From positions 1 to 37,493 of the forward strand of contig JAWLBR010000021.1 of NCBI GenBank assembly GCA_041687495.1: a stretch of DNA of 37,493 bases. Direction: 5' to 3'. The notes under the pieces are model-generated. The model did no database searches and had not been told where the DNA came from. It saw only the letters and a program-made list of their open reading frames with translations. The DNA is from JAWLBR01 sp041687495 (GTDB lineage Bacteria > Bacillota > Limnochordia > DTU087 > JAAYGB01). The position numbers and the translations under genes are program-made. Position 1 is the first letter of the stretch. Each line of letters begins with the position of its first letter. Of this stretch, positions 1-7,483 are shown piece after piece.

Positions 1-1238
1 CGATTTCCCCGAACTATAGTAGTCACAAGCACCTCTTTGGGCAAGGCCAGATCCTTGAGCATGACGTTGGCAACCGGCGACGCAGGCCGGACAAGAAACT
101 CAACAATCTCTGCCTGACCACCTAATAAGAGAAAAAGGGACATAATCCGGCCGCCTCGGACTAAACGGAGAATCTCACTGGTTGTGATTAGACTGGGGGT
201 GACTGCAGCATCGATCCCAATCGTCTCAGCTAGCGAGACATAGTTCGGACGGCTGACCTTCGCTACCACCTTCTTGGCACCGAGCTGTTTGGCCAAAAGC
301 GATAGCAGTACATTGTCCTCGTCCCGTCCTGTCAGAGCGACAAATGCGTCCATAGACGAGACGTTCTCAGACTTAAGCAGCTTAACATCGGTTCCATCGC
401 CCGAGATCACCAAGGCGTGGGGAAGCAGCTCCGACAGCTCTCGGGACTTCTCAGGATCGTTCTCAATGATCTTGACTGACATTCCATGCAGGTGTAGGTT
501 TTCTGCCAGATAGTGGGAAATTCTCCCCCCGCCGACAATCATCACATTCTTGAAGCGCTTCGGCACAAGTCCGACGGCATCACACAGCCTCGTGACCTCG
601 GATCTCTTGCCGGTAACGAAAATGTCGTCTCCCACCTCGATGACCTCAGCGCCTCGGGGAATAATGATCCTTCCTCCCCGGGAAATGGCGGCAACCAGAA
701 TGTTTGCCATCTCACCACATTGCTTGACGGTCATTCCGCTAAGAGCTCCGCCTTCTGCAACTGGGAGCTGGACCATCTGCACCCTACCCCCAGCAAAATC
801 GCCCAACTGACCTGCCGGTGAAAAGGTCAGCAAGCGAGCAATCTCACTGGCTGTAGACTTTTCGGGATTAATCACATAGTCCACGGCAACGTCTTCTTTT
901 GATACCGCAAGATCCTTACTGAACTCTGGATTGCGAATTCGGGCTATAGTTCTGCCAACACCGAGGTTCTTTGCCGACAAACAAGCGATCATATTCCCCT
1001 CATCGCTATCGGTTACAGCGATTACCATGTCCTCGCCATTGACACCGAGCTCCTTGAGAGGCTGCTTGAGCAGTCCGTTTGCCCGTATCGTCAAAACATC
1101 AAGGTTGTCATTAACCTTGGCGATCACATCTTCACTTCGATCAATTACGACTACGTCGTACTTTTCTTCAGATAGCGTCTCGGCAATCTGGTACCCGACC
1201 TTACCAGCACCAATGATGATAACGCGCACTATGCTCAT
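1..1238 (-). CDS. trkA: Trk-type potassium uptake regulator TrkA (3' end outside window)
   Basis: Peripheral NAD(H)-binding subunit that gates a TrkH/KtrB-type K+ channel at the membrane. My translation of the minus strand starts MSIVRVIIIGAGKVG, a Rossmann GxGxxG fold. It continues through a first TrkA-N/TrkA-C pair and then a second Rossmann start (VMIVGGGRISHYLAENL) with the motif ISGDGTDVKLL, so this is the double-module TrkA of about 450 residues. About 412 codons are inside the window and the C-terminus is cut off. The ATG at 1238 has only a G-run directly before it. A GTG at 1229 would give MRVIIIGAGKVG, which matches typical TrkA N-termini and leaves that G-run at a better distance, so the start is unsettled. 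No trkH lies in the window; it may be just beyond the left edge. Confidence 0.93.
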   Translation of the reverse strand, partial: MSIVRVIIIGAGKVGYQIAETLSEEKYDVVVIDRSEDVIAKVNDNLDVLTIRANGLLKQPLKELGVNGEDMVIAVTDSDEGNMIACLSAKNLGVGRTIARIRNPEFSKDLAVSKEDVAVDYVINPEKSTASEIARLLTFSPAGQLGDFAGGRVQMVQLPVAEGGALSGMTVKQCGEMANILVAAISRGGRIIIPRGAEVIEVGDDIFVTGKRSEVTRLCDAVGLVPKRFKNVMIVGGGRISHYLAENLHLHGMSVKIIENDPEKSRELSELLPHALVISGDGTDVKLLKSENVSSMDAFVALTGRDEDNVLLSLLAKQLGAKKVVAKVSRPNYVSLAETIGIDAAVTPSLITTSEILRLVRGGRIMSLFLLLGGQAEIVEFLVRPASPVANVMLKDLALPKEVLVTTIVRGN

Positions 1239-1288
1239 CCCCAAATCAAGGCTATAGATATGCTGCCAGACCCATAAGTACCTAGCGT

Positions 1289-1462
1289 TCAACAAAAGGC
1301 GGGGAGGTTCCTGCCTTTCTCCCTCCACCGCACGAGAAACCCGCCAGGAAGCCTGGTAAACGTCCTGCTGTAGTCTTCTGGAATCACGGGAACTCCCCTC
1401 CCATCAATAGGTGGAAGGCTTGGCTTAACCCGCCAGTATCCCGCCTGTGGCAGCACACTCAC
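1289..1462 (-). CDS. Possible small ORF of 57 codons upstream of trkA
   Basis: This frame is open for 57 codons from a GTG at 1462 to a TGA at 1291-1289; an alternative GTG lies two codons in. A weak AGGA precedes it. It encodes a basic, Pro/Arg-rich peptide (fragments QAGYWRVKPSLPP and TFTRLPGGFLVRWREK) with one C-terminal Cys and no signal or membrane segment. A terminator-like hairpin for the same strand overlaps its stop. I do not recognise the product. A chance open frame in a GC-rich leader or a decayed gene fragment is just as possible. It is the only candidate gene in the 320-base stretch between trkA and the LysM gene. Confidence 0.25.
   Translation of the reverse strand: MSVLPQAGYWRVKPSLPPIDGRGVPVIPEDYSRTFTRLPGGFLVRWREKGRNLPAFC
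1294..1318 (-). terminator. Terminator-like hairpin before trkA
   Basis: Read on the minus strand, a 6-bp stem (AAAGGC/GCCTTT) encloses a G/C-rich loop with a GGA/TCC inner pairing and is followed by TTTTGTT. It lies at the 3' end of the small ORF candidate and about 55 bases before trkA, so it could end an upstream transcript or attenuate trkA. The stem is short, so confidence is low. Confidence 0.35.
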
Positions 1463-1503
1463 CTCATTCTACTTCCTAAGAACGAGACTTTGGGACTATG
1501 ACA

Positions 1504-1531
1504 TTGTTCTCAGCGACTAATAGACTATATC
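1504..1531 (+). promoter_or_regulatory. Weak candidate promoter for the LysM gene
   Basis: TTGTTC and TATATC are separated by 16 bases and end about 28 bases before the LysM start codon, which has a full AAAGGAGG ribosome binding site. The hexamers match the housekeeping consensus only partly. A sporulation sigma factor is possible but not shown by the sequence. Confidence 0.25.
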
Positions 1532-1558
1532 AGAATTGTTAAAAGGAGGCTTTCAACC

Positions 1559-2299
1559 ATGTCCACCCATGAACCGTATTCTTCCGGCCCGGCTTCGGCA
1601 CAGGTTCCCAGCTGCCCCACAGGATACACCAGATACACTATTCGCAGCGGAGACACTTTCTATCAGCTCGCTCCCCGCTATGGAGTAAGCCTTGAGGCTC
1701 TGCTTGCCGCCAACCCAGACGTGGATCCAGATCAACTGCGGATCGGTCAGCAGATCTGTGTACCCGCTGTGGCACCATCGCCCGACGAATGCCCGTCCGG
1801 GTACACCCGGTACAGCATCCAAGCCGGCGATACCTTTTACTCCTTGGCCCGCAGACTGAACACCACCGTCGCCGATCTGCGTCGGGCAAATCCGGGAGTA
1901 AACCCAAATCGTCTGCGTGTGGGGCAGGAGATCTGCGTTCCCGCGGGTCCTGAGCCACTGCCTTGCCCGGCCGGATCCACGTCATACACCATCCGATCTG
2001 GAGACACTTTGTATCGACTGGCACTACGCTATAGTACGACCGTAGATGCCATCATGTCAGCCAACCCTGGACTGAGTCCTACTGCACTCCAAGTCGGCCG
2101 GCGCATCTGCATTCCCTCCACCGCCGCGCCGTCACCAGAATGTCCAGCCGGTTACACTCAGTATACGATCCAGTCCGGCGATACGCTCTATGCCATAGCC
2201 AGGGATCGGGGCACAACCGTTGATGCCCTCCTAGATGCTAACCCAGGGGTGGATCCCAACCGACTACAGATTGGGCAATCCATTTGTGTACCGCAGTAG
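1559..2299 (+). CDS. Four-repeat LysM protein with a regular cysteine pattern
   Basis: A 246-residue protein made almost wholly of four LysM modules (residues about 19-69, 78-128, 136-186 and 195-245), the fold that binds peptidoglycan or chitin N-acetylglucosamine. Each module has a (Y/S)T-(R/Q)-x-GDT core, an (A/S)NP turn and an IGQxIC(V/I)P-like end. Every module carries one Cys before and one after the fold, at 19/67, 78/126, 136/184 and 195/243, always 48 residues apart. Linkers are Pro-rich. There is no signal peptide, membrane helix or catalytic domain. The start is the ATG behind AAAGGAGG. Small leaderless LysM proteins in spore formers are often spore coat or cortex proteins (SafA and SpoVID types), so a spore-envelope role is inferred. 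It faces the diguanylate cyclase gene across a hairpin. Confidence 0.9.
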   Translation: MSTHEPYSSGPASAQVPSCPTGYTRYTIRSGDTFYQLAPRYGVSLEALLAANPDVDPDQLRIGQQICVPAVAPSPDECPSGYTRYSIQAGDTFYSLARRLNTTVADLRRANPGVNPNRLRVGQEICVPAGPEPLPCPAGSTSYTIRSGDTLYRLALRYSTTVDAIMSANPGLSPTALQVGRRICIPSTAAPSPECPAGYTQYTIQSGDTLYAIARDRGTTVDALLDANPGVDPNRLQIGQSICVPQ

Positions 2300-2313
2300 C
2301 TGACTAAGCAGAA

Positions 2314-2339
2314 GGTCGGACATACCGCAATGTCCGACC
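2314..2339. terminator. Hairpin between convergent LysM and GGDEF genes
   Basis: A perfect 10-bp inverted repeat (GGTCGGACAT/ATGTCCGACC) with a 6-base loop lies 14 bases after the LysM stop and just before the 3' end of the convergent cyclase gene. Neither side has a clean U-tract, but the position suits a shared bidirectional terminator. Confidence 0.6.
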
Positions 2340-2345
2340 AACTTC

Positions 2346-3383
2346 CTACTTTCGTACAGTTACGACGCGATTTCTCCCGCCATTCTTGGCCTGGTAAAGG
2401 GCTCGGTCAGCCTTCTTCAGTAGGCTGTTTTCCGTGTCATGTGACCGAAACTGAGCGACGCCGATACTGATAGTGATGTCTCCCACCTTACCAAACCTAT
2501 GATTGCAGACGGCCTGGCGAATCTTTTCAGCCAATACGGCAGCATCAGCCAGATCGGTCTCGGGTACAATGATGGCAAACTCCTCTCCCCCGATTCTGGC
2601 TAGAATGTCAGCCCGGCGAATCACCTGGCTGATAACTTCACCTAACTCGTGAAGAACCACATCTCCGGCATCGTGTCCGTACGTGTCGTTTACCCGCTTA
2701 AAATGGTCAATGTCCAACATGATCATGGATAATTCTGTACCATATCGGCGGACCCTCTCAACTTCTCTGACTAGGTACTCCTCAAAAAAGGCCCGTGTCA
2801 GCGCTCCTGTTAAGGAGTCCCTAGTCGCCATAACCTCCAGTTTGTTCCTCACCTTCTGGTTGGTAAGGAAGAACAAGGCCACCAACAAAACCAACGCTGC
2901 GGCTAGAGCAAACAGCAGAAGCCTGAAGTTCGACACCTTCGCTTCAGAAGTATATTGGGCCAAAAAAACCGTATCGTTGGCGGCGGTCCACATCTCCTCA
3001 CTGATACGGTTCACGAGGTGGAGACTAGCCGCACTGGGATCGTCTCGATACTGATCCAGCACCTGCTTTAGTCGACTCCAGCCTGAGTGAAGATCCCTGA
3101 TCCGAGCGGCAAAATCCCCCTGGCCATCAGCTTCAATGGTGAACTCTTCTCGCAGGAACTCTGCCAGCAAATCGTCGATCTCAGCGACAACCGCCCCGCT
3201 GCTTTGCCCGGCCAATTCCAACTTCACCACTCTTTGTACCGATCCGCGGATCACGCCGGCCATGTTGACAACCTGGGCATCGTCGGCGAAACTGCGAACG
3301 AAGAGGACAGCATATACGGAGCTGTATACAAGAACAGCCATAGACAGTACAATCACAAGCAATATCTTCGTTGAGTCTTTCAC
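2346..3383 (-). CDS. Membrane diguanylate cyclase (GGDEF) with extracytoplasmic sensor region
   Basis: Predicted to make cyclic di-GMP from two GTP. The N-terminus has a membrane helix (about residues 7-29), a roughly 120-residue outside region and a second helix (about 153-174), then a GGDEF domain to the end (345 residues). The active site reads ARIGGEEFAIIVP, an accepted GGEEF variant. RRAD just upstream is a good RxxD inhibitory site, so product feedback is expected. The start of the outside region (residues about 35-60, AQVVNMAGVIRGSVQRVVK) resembles PilJ-like four-helix sensor segments, but no ligand can be inferred. The start is the GTG behind GGAGGGGGCGG. The gene begins 37 bases after helD ends on the same strand, so the two may be co-transcribed. 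Confidence 0.9.
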   Translation of the reverse strand: MKDSTKILLVIVLSMAVLVYSSVYAVLFVRSFADDAQVVNMAGVIRGSVQRVVKLELAGQSSGAVVAEIDDLLAEFLREEFTIEADGQGDFAARIRDLHSGWSRLKQVLDQYRDDPSAASLHLVNRISEEMWTAANDTVFLAQYTSEAKVSNFRLLLFALAAALVLLVALFFLTNQKVRNKLEVMATRDSLTGALTRAFFEEYLVREVERVRRYGTELSMIMLDIDHFKRVNDTYGHDAGDVVLHELGEVISQVIRRADILARIGGEEFAIIVPETDLADAAVLAEKIRQAVCNHRFGKVGDITISIGVAQFRSHDTENSLLKKADRALYQAKNGGRNRVVTVRK

Positions 3384-3420
3384 AATACCGCCCCCTCCGG
3401 TAGGCTAACCCCCTGAGGCC

Positions 3421-5694
3421 TCAGTACTCGGAAAGTTTGTAAAGGGAAGGGTCGATCTCCTGCAACAACGGAGGCAGCTCCTGCCGATAATATAAGCTTA
3501 GATGATGCAATGCTCGAGTACAAACGGTATAGAGCAGATTTCGCTCCTGCTCACCGTACTGTTCAACATCGGGAACCAGGACCGCATCAAACTCGAGTCC
3601 CTTGGCAAGATAGGATGGAATCACCACGGGACCTGAGCTTAACCGACTGTCATCTGCTGTCACCAGGGACACAGTCAGCTCTTTGCTGCTGTGGCGCAGT
3701 TGTTCGTAAAACCGGCGGCTGTCCTCGGCCGTTCTACAGATGAATGCGATGGACTCCACCCCTTGGTCGCGCCAGCCAAGGGCGGCAGTGGCCATGGTAG
3801 CAATTTGATCACGCGACCCGGTGCGAACCAAGGTTGGTTTGTCGCCAGATCGTTCAATGGGCTCAATATCTTCGCCTGCGGGCAGAAGTGCCCGAGTGAA
3901 CCTGACAATCTCAGCGGTGGACCGATAGCTTTTCTGCAGCTGAATATAGGCTGAACGTTTGACCCCCAGTGCCGCGGCTGCAGCCTCGTAGCCACTCACT
4001 TTAGCGTACGGATAGATTGACTGATTCAGGTCTCCCAACAGTGTTATGCGACAATTGGGAAAGAGCCGGCGAATGATCTCGTAATGAAGGCGGGAGTAAT
4101 CCTGGGCCTCATCGATAATTAGATGCCTTATGCCTGATAGTTCCTGCACACCTTCCAAATTGGCCTTCAGATACAGCAGCGCCATTGCGTCCTCATAGGG
4201 AGCGTATCCCTGTTCCAGTCGTTCTATGGTCAGCTGGCCGATGGCTGTCCACTCCTTCTGCTGCGTGGGGTCACATGAGATCTCATTACCCACACCCTTA
4301 CCCCGGAAAAGGTCTTTGTAAAACTCAGAAACACTGAAATGGGTTCGTCTTTTGATCTCCGCTAGAGCCGCCTTCCGCTCCTGTCTGAGGCGAAGAACAG
4401 CTTCTCTAATCAGATCCCGGTCAGAAACAAACACTCTGGGTGGGTTCTTGGCGAGCTCAGCCCTAATTTCATCAAACCGAGGCCGGCGGTGCGGCTTCAG
4501 TAGATATATGACCCTGCGCCAGATTTTCTCCAACCTTTTCTTTACGGGTAGGAACAAATACTGCTCCGTGAACAGTCGCTCTAACTGGACACCGGTAACA
4601 ATGGTTTTGCCAGCAAAAAACACATCGGTAAAGGAAACTCCGTCCGTTTCCAAGAAACTAATCCGCTGATGCAAAAGATCAATAAAAGCAGCCGAGGACT
4701 TGTACTCGATGGCTGATAGCTCCAGGCGTTTATCCGTACCGTCGGCCTCGGTAAGCACAGACTCCATCTGCTCGTTCAGGGTCTGTACTTGCAGCTCTGG
4801 CCCCAAAACCTTCTCAATGTACTCATGAAAAGTGGTGCGAATTACGTTCTCCTCTCCTAGTTCCGGAAGAACAGCCGAAATGTAGTCATTGAAGACATCG
4901 TTGGGCGAGAAAATCAAGATGTTGTGCGCGTTCAACCTGTTTCTGTGCTTGTACAACAGATAAGCGGCACGGTGAAGGGCGACAGAGGTCTTTCCGCTGC
5001 CGGCGGCGCCTTGCACAATGAGCAACCTGCTCTTTTCGTCTCTAATCGCTCTGTTTTGTTCCCGCTGAATCGTGGTGACGATGTTTCTCATCTTCTCGTC
5101 GACGCTGCGGCTCAGGACTTGCTGCAAAACCTCATCGTCTACTTTGATGCCACTGTCAAACATATACTCGATCTGGCCGTCACGGATCTTAAACTGGCGT
5201 TTGAGTGCTATTGTCCCTGCCACAGATCCATCATAGGTGTCGTACGTTGCCGGACCGAGTTCAAAATCGTAGAACAACCCCGCAATCGAAGAGCGCCAGT
5301 CGTACACCAGCAAGTTCTCTAAACTACCGCCTCCTACGGTGCAAAACCCAATGTAGATGTTCATGACCGCTTCGCTGCTGTTTGGATGAAAGTCTACCCG
5401 GGCAAAGAAAGGCGATACCTTTGCTCGCTCGAGACGATGAACCTGCTCCTGGGCAGATACATAGCCTCTAGTCTCATGGCTTACCTCTCGCTCCATGGCA
5501 GCTAGGTGAATGACATCCTCCCACTCGGTGATGTGATACTGCTGCCCCTGCCACAGGGAAGCCCGTGTCTCAATTAGGCTTTTTCGGTGCCTATCCAACC
5601 ATTCCTTGCTCTCTGCAAGCTCTTCCTCAATTGCCTCCATCACCCGCTGCAGATACTCCTGCTCCTGGTGCCATGCAATCTTGTCGATGCCCAT
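3421..5694 (-). CDS. helD: RNA polymerase recycling motor HelD (UvrD/Rep-like ATPase)
   Basis: HelD is an SF1-helicase-like ATPase that binds core RNA polymerase and releases it from stalled or post-termination complexes. The protein has an N-terminal coiled-coil arm (about residues 5-110), then helicase domains with Walker A GAAGSGKTS near residue 230 and motif II DEAQD near residue 526. Near the C-terminus, SYLAKGLEFDAVLVPD and LLYTVCTRAL are UvrD-like motifs V and VI. I place the start at the ATG at 5694, 29 codons inside the longest frame, because GGGAGG stands 9 bases ahead of it. That gives 757 residues, close to Bacillus HelD. It is divergent from proS and ends 37 bases before the diguanylate cyclase start. 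Confidence 0.93.
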   Translation of the reverse strand: MGIDKIAWHQEQEYLQRVMEAIEEELAESKEWLDRHRKSLIETRASLWQGQQYHITEWEDVIHLAAMEREVSHETRGYVSAQEQVHRLERAKVSPFFARVDFHPNSSEAVMNIYIGFCTVGGGSLENLLVYDWRSSIAGLFYDFELGPATYDTYDGSVAGTIALKRQFKIRDGQIEYMFDSGIKVDDEVLQQVLSRSVDEKMRNIVTTIQREQNRAIRDEKSRLLIVQGAAGSGKTSVALHRAAYLLYKHRNRLNAHNILIFSPNDVFNDYISAVLPELGEENVIRTTFHEYIEKVLGPELQVQTLNEQMESVLTEADGTDKRLELSAIEYKSSAAFIDLLHQRISFLETDGVSFTDVFFAGKTIVTGVQLERLFTEQYLFLPVKKRLEKIWRRVIYLLKPHRRPRFDEIRAELAKNPPRVFVSDRDLIREAVLRLRQERKAALAEIKRRTHFSVSEFYKDLFRGKGVGNEISCDPTQQKEWTAIGQLTIERLEQGYAPYEDAMALLYLKANLEGVQELSGIRHLIIDEAQDYSRLHYEIIRRLFPNCRITLLGDLNQSIYPYAKVSGYEAAAAALGVKRSAYIQLQKSYRSTAEIVRFTRALLPAGEDIEPIERSGDKPTLVRTGSRDQIATMATAALGWRDQGVESIAFICRTAEDSRRFYEQLRHSSKELTVSLVTADDSRLSSGPVVIPSYLAKGLEFDAVLVPDVEQYGEQERNLLYTVCTRALHHLSLYYRQELPPLLQEIDPSLYKLSEY

Positions 5695-5774
5695 TCCACC
5701 AATCCTCCCTGCGTCAGGGTATTCCTTCGGCCCATCCACTGTGTGTATCCTTCTTTTGCAGCTAACAAATACTA

Positions 5775-5803
5775 TTGACAAAGCCCATCGGTAGTGGTAA
5801 TAT
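5775..5803 (+). promoter_or_regulatory. Near-consensus housekeeping promoter upstream of proS
   Basis: TTGACA (5775-5780), a 17-base spacer and TAATAT (5798-5803) match the sigma-A consensus almost perfectly. Transcription would start near the G at 5810. The promoter lies about 190 bases before the proS start codon, in the region divergent from helD. Confidence 0.85.
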
Positions 5804-5809
5804 TATATT

Positions 5810-5900
5810 GGGTAGTTATATCATGGGGAGCAAAATGCCCGCTCAACACTGACTTTACCACCTTCTACTAGCCCTGTCAAGATTGCCTTGGGCTTTTTTT
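5810..5900 (+). ncRNA. Candidate structured, terminated leader RNA upstream of proS
   Basis: The expected transcript from the promoter at 5775-5803 runs about 90 bases to a terminator. Its first bases (GGGTAGT, 5810-5816) can pair with ACTAGCCC (5867-5874, one bulged G). The second partner includes the 5' arm of the terminator, so the two folds exclude each other. Inside that closing helix is a small GAGC/GCTC hairpin. This is the layout of an attenuator or riboswitch of the kind where P1 formation favours read-through. I see no T-box sequence (AGGGTGGnACCGCG) and recognise no known riboswitch core. A free small RNA of about 90 nt is the alternative. No clear second promoter lies between it and proS. 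Confidence 0.5.
5870..5900 (+). terminator. Intrinsic terminator in the proS leader
   Basis: AGCCC pairs with GGGCT and an inner AAG with CTT around a 5-base loop, with a 4-base bulge on the 5' side. Seven consecutive T residues (5894-5900) follow. It lies about 95 bases before the proS ATG. Confidence 0.65.
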
Positions 5901-5995
5901 GATCGAACGAAATCAATGCTGTCTTCCTGGGAAAACTGGATTAGGTGTAGCTGGCTGCATAGGTAGAGGAAGTGCAGCAGACAGAGGAGAGAACC

Positions 5996-7426
5996 ATGGC
6001 TAAGAAATTTGTCCAAGCCATCACGTCAATGGACGATGATTTTGCTCAGTGGTACACTGACATCGTCAAGAGAGCTGACCTTGTTGATTACTCCGGTATC
6101 AAAGGGTGCATGATCATCAGGCCTTATGGATACGCCCTGTGGGAGAGTATCCAGCGGGAGCTGGACACAAGACTTAAGGCTACCGGTCATCAGAATGTGT
6201 ATATGCCGATGTTCATTCCGGAGAGTTTGCTGGAAAAAGAGAAGGATCACGTCCAAGGATTTGCCCCTGAAGTGGCGTGGGTAACCCACGGCGGAAGTGA
6301 AAAGCTGACTGAGCGCTTATGCGTTCGTCCTACGTCGGAAACGCTTTTCTGTGAACACTACGCGAAGATTGTTCAGTCCTACAATGACTTACCTAAGCTG
6401 TACAACCAGTGGTGCTCAGTGGTCCGCTGGGAGAAGACAACCCGGCCATTTCTACGCACCACGGAGTTTCTGTGGCAGGAAGGGCACACCGCCCATGCTA
6501 CCCCTGAAGAAGCCGAAGAGGAAGCCCTGCGAATTCTGGATCTCTATGCCGACTTTTGCGAGAGTATCCTAGCCATTCCAGTGATCAAGGGACGCAAAAC
6601 TGAGAAGGAGAAGTTCGCCGGTGCCAAAACAACCTACACCATCGAGAGCCTAATGCATGACGGCCAGGCGCTGCAAACTGGGACCACCCATGATTTCGCA
6701 GACAACTTCTCGAAACCCTTTGGTATCCAGTATACTGATAAGAACAACCAACTCCAGTACGTTTACCAAACATCCTGGGGCATCACCACCCGCCTCATTG
6801 GAGCTATCATCATGGTTCACGGAGACGACCGCGGACTGGTGTTGCCACCTAGAATCGCTCCCACTCAAGTGGTCATCGTGCCCATTGCCGCCAACAAGGG
6901 TGGAGTAATGGAGAAAGCGCTAGAACTAAAGGGACAGTTAGCTGCAACAGTAAGGGTACAGTTGGATGACAGCGACAAGTCTCCCGGTTGGAAGTTCAAC
7001 GAGCACGAGATGCGGGGAGTGCCGCTGCGGATTGAGCTTGGCCCCCGGGACATCGAGCAGAATCAGATGACTGTAGTTCGCAGGGACACAGGAGACAAGC
7101 TGGCGGTTAGCTTGGACAACGCATCCGAAGCGATCAACCGCCTGCTGGATGAAGTTCAGGCTTCCCTCCTGGTAAAGGCGACCAATTCTCGAGATACAAA
7201 GACGTACGCTGCTACCAACCTGGAAGAGTTTGAAACTGTACTTAAGGAAAACACCGGCTTTGTCAAGGCAATGTGGTGTGGAGACCAAGCCTGCGAAGCC
7301 AAAATCAAAGAGCGAACCGGAGCCACCTCAAGGTGTATCCCATTTGCCCAGGAACAGGTATCAGACAAATGTGTTTGCTGCGGTCATGAGGCAAAGTCCC
7401 TTGTCTATTGGGGCAGAGCATACTAG
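5996..7426 (+). CDS. proS: Prolyl-tRNA synthetase, type 3 (archaeal/eukaryotic-like)
   Basis: Class II synthetase that charges tRNA-Pro in the cytoplasm. The catalytic core shows motif 2 (RWEKTTRPFLRTTEF) and a following GHTAH, then an anticodon-binding domain (VVIVPI onward) and the C-terminal zinc-type domain of this class. That domain has Cys in MWCGDQACE and CVCCGHE and ends in Tyr (WGRAY), the usual last residue. There is no editing insertion, as expected for type 3. I chose the ATG at 5996 because AGAGGAGAG precedes it; the frame is open 8 codons further upstream. Length is 476 residues, normal for the class. It lies behind a leader with its own promoter and terminator and is followed by a strong terminator, so it is probably monocistronic and possibly regulated by attenuation. 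Confidence 0.96.
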   Translation: MAKKFVQAITSMDDDFAQWYTDIVKRADLVDYSGIKGCMIIRPYGYALWESIQRELDTRLKATGHQNVYMPMFIPESLLEKEKDHVQGFAPEVAWVTHGGSEKLTERLCVRPTSETLFCEHYAKIVQSYNDLPKLYNQWCSVVRWEKTTRPFLRTTEFLWQEGHTAHATPEEAEEEALRILDLYADFCESILAIPVIKGRKTEKEKFAGAKTTYTIESLMHDGQALQTGTTHDFADNFSKPFGIQYTDKNNQLQYVYQTSWGITTRLIGAIIMVHGDDRGLVLPPRIAPTQVVIVPIAANKGGVMEKALELKGQLAATVRVQLDDSDKSPGWKFNEHEMRGVPLRIELGPRDIEQNQMTVVRRDTGDKLAVSLDNASEAINRLLDEVQASLLVKATNSRDTKTYAATNLEEFETVLKENTGFVKAMWCGDQACEAKIKERTGATSRCIPFAQEQVSDKCVCCGHEAKSLVYWGRAY

Positions 7427-7436
7427 TCATGTTCAG

Positions 7437-7467
7437 AGAGGCAGCCCCCAAGGGCTGCCTCTTTTCT
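7437..7467 (+). terminator. Strong terminator after proS
   Basis: An 11-bp perfect stem (AGAGGCAGCCC/GGGCTGCCTCT) with a 4-base CCAA loop is followed by TTTTCT. It ends proS and, as a symmetric hairpin, may also serve the convergent lyase gene ending at 7484. Confidence 0.9.
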
Positions 7468-7483
7468 CGCTTCTATCCACTGA

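Noticed and set aside
1559..2299. Repeat array such as CRISPR
   Set aside because: The periodic DNA similarity comes from four LysM codon blocks in one reading frame, not from short identical repeats with spacers.
5810..5995. T-box riboswitch for proS
   Set aside because: The region is too short for a stem I-containing T-box and lacks the AGGGTGGnACCGCG core; no specifier loop could be identified.
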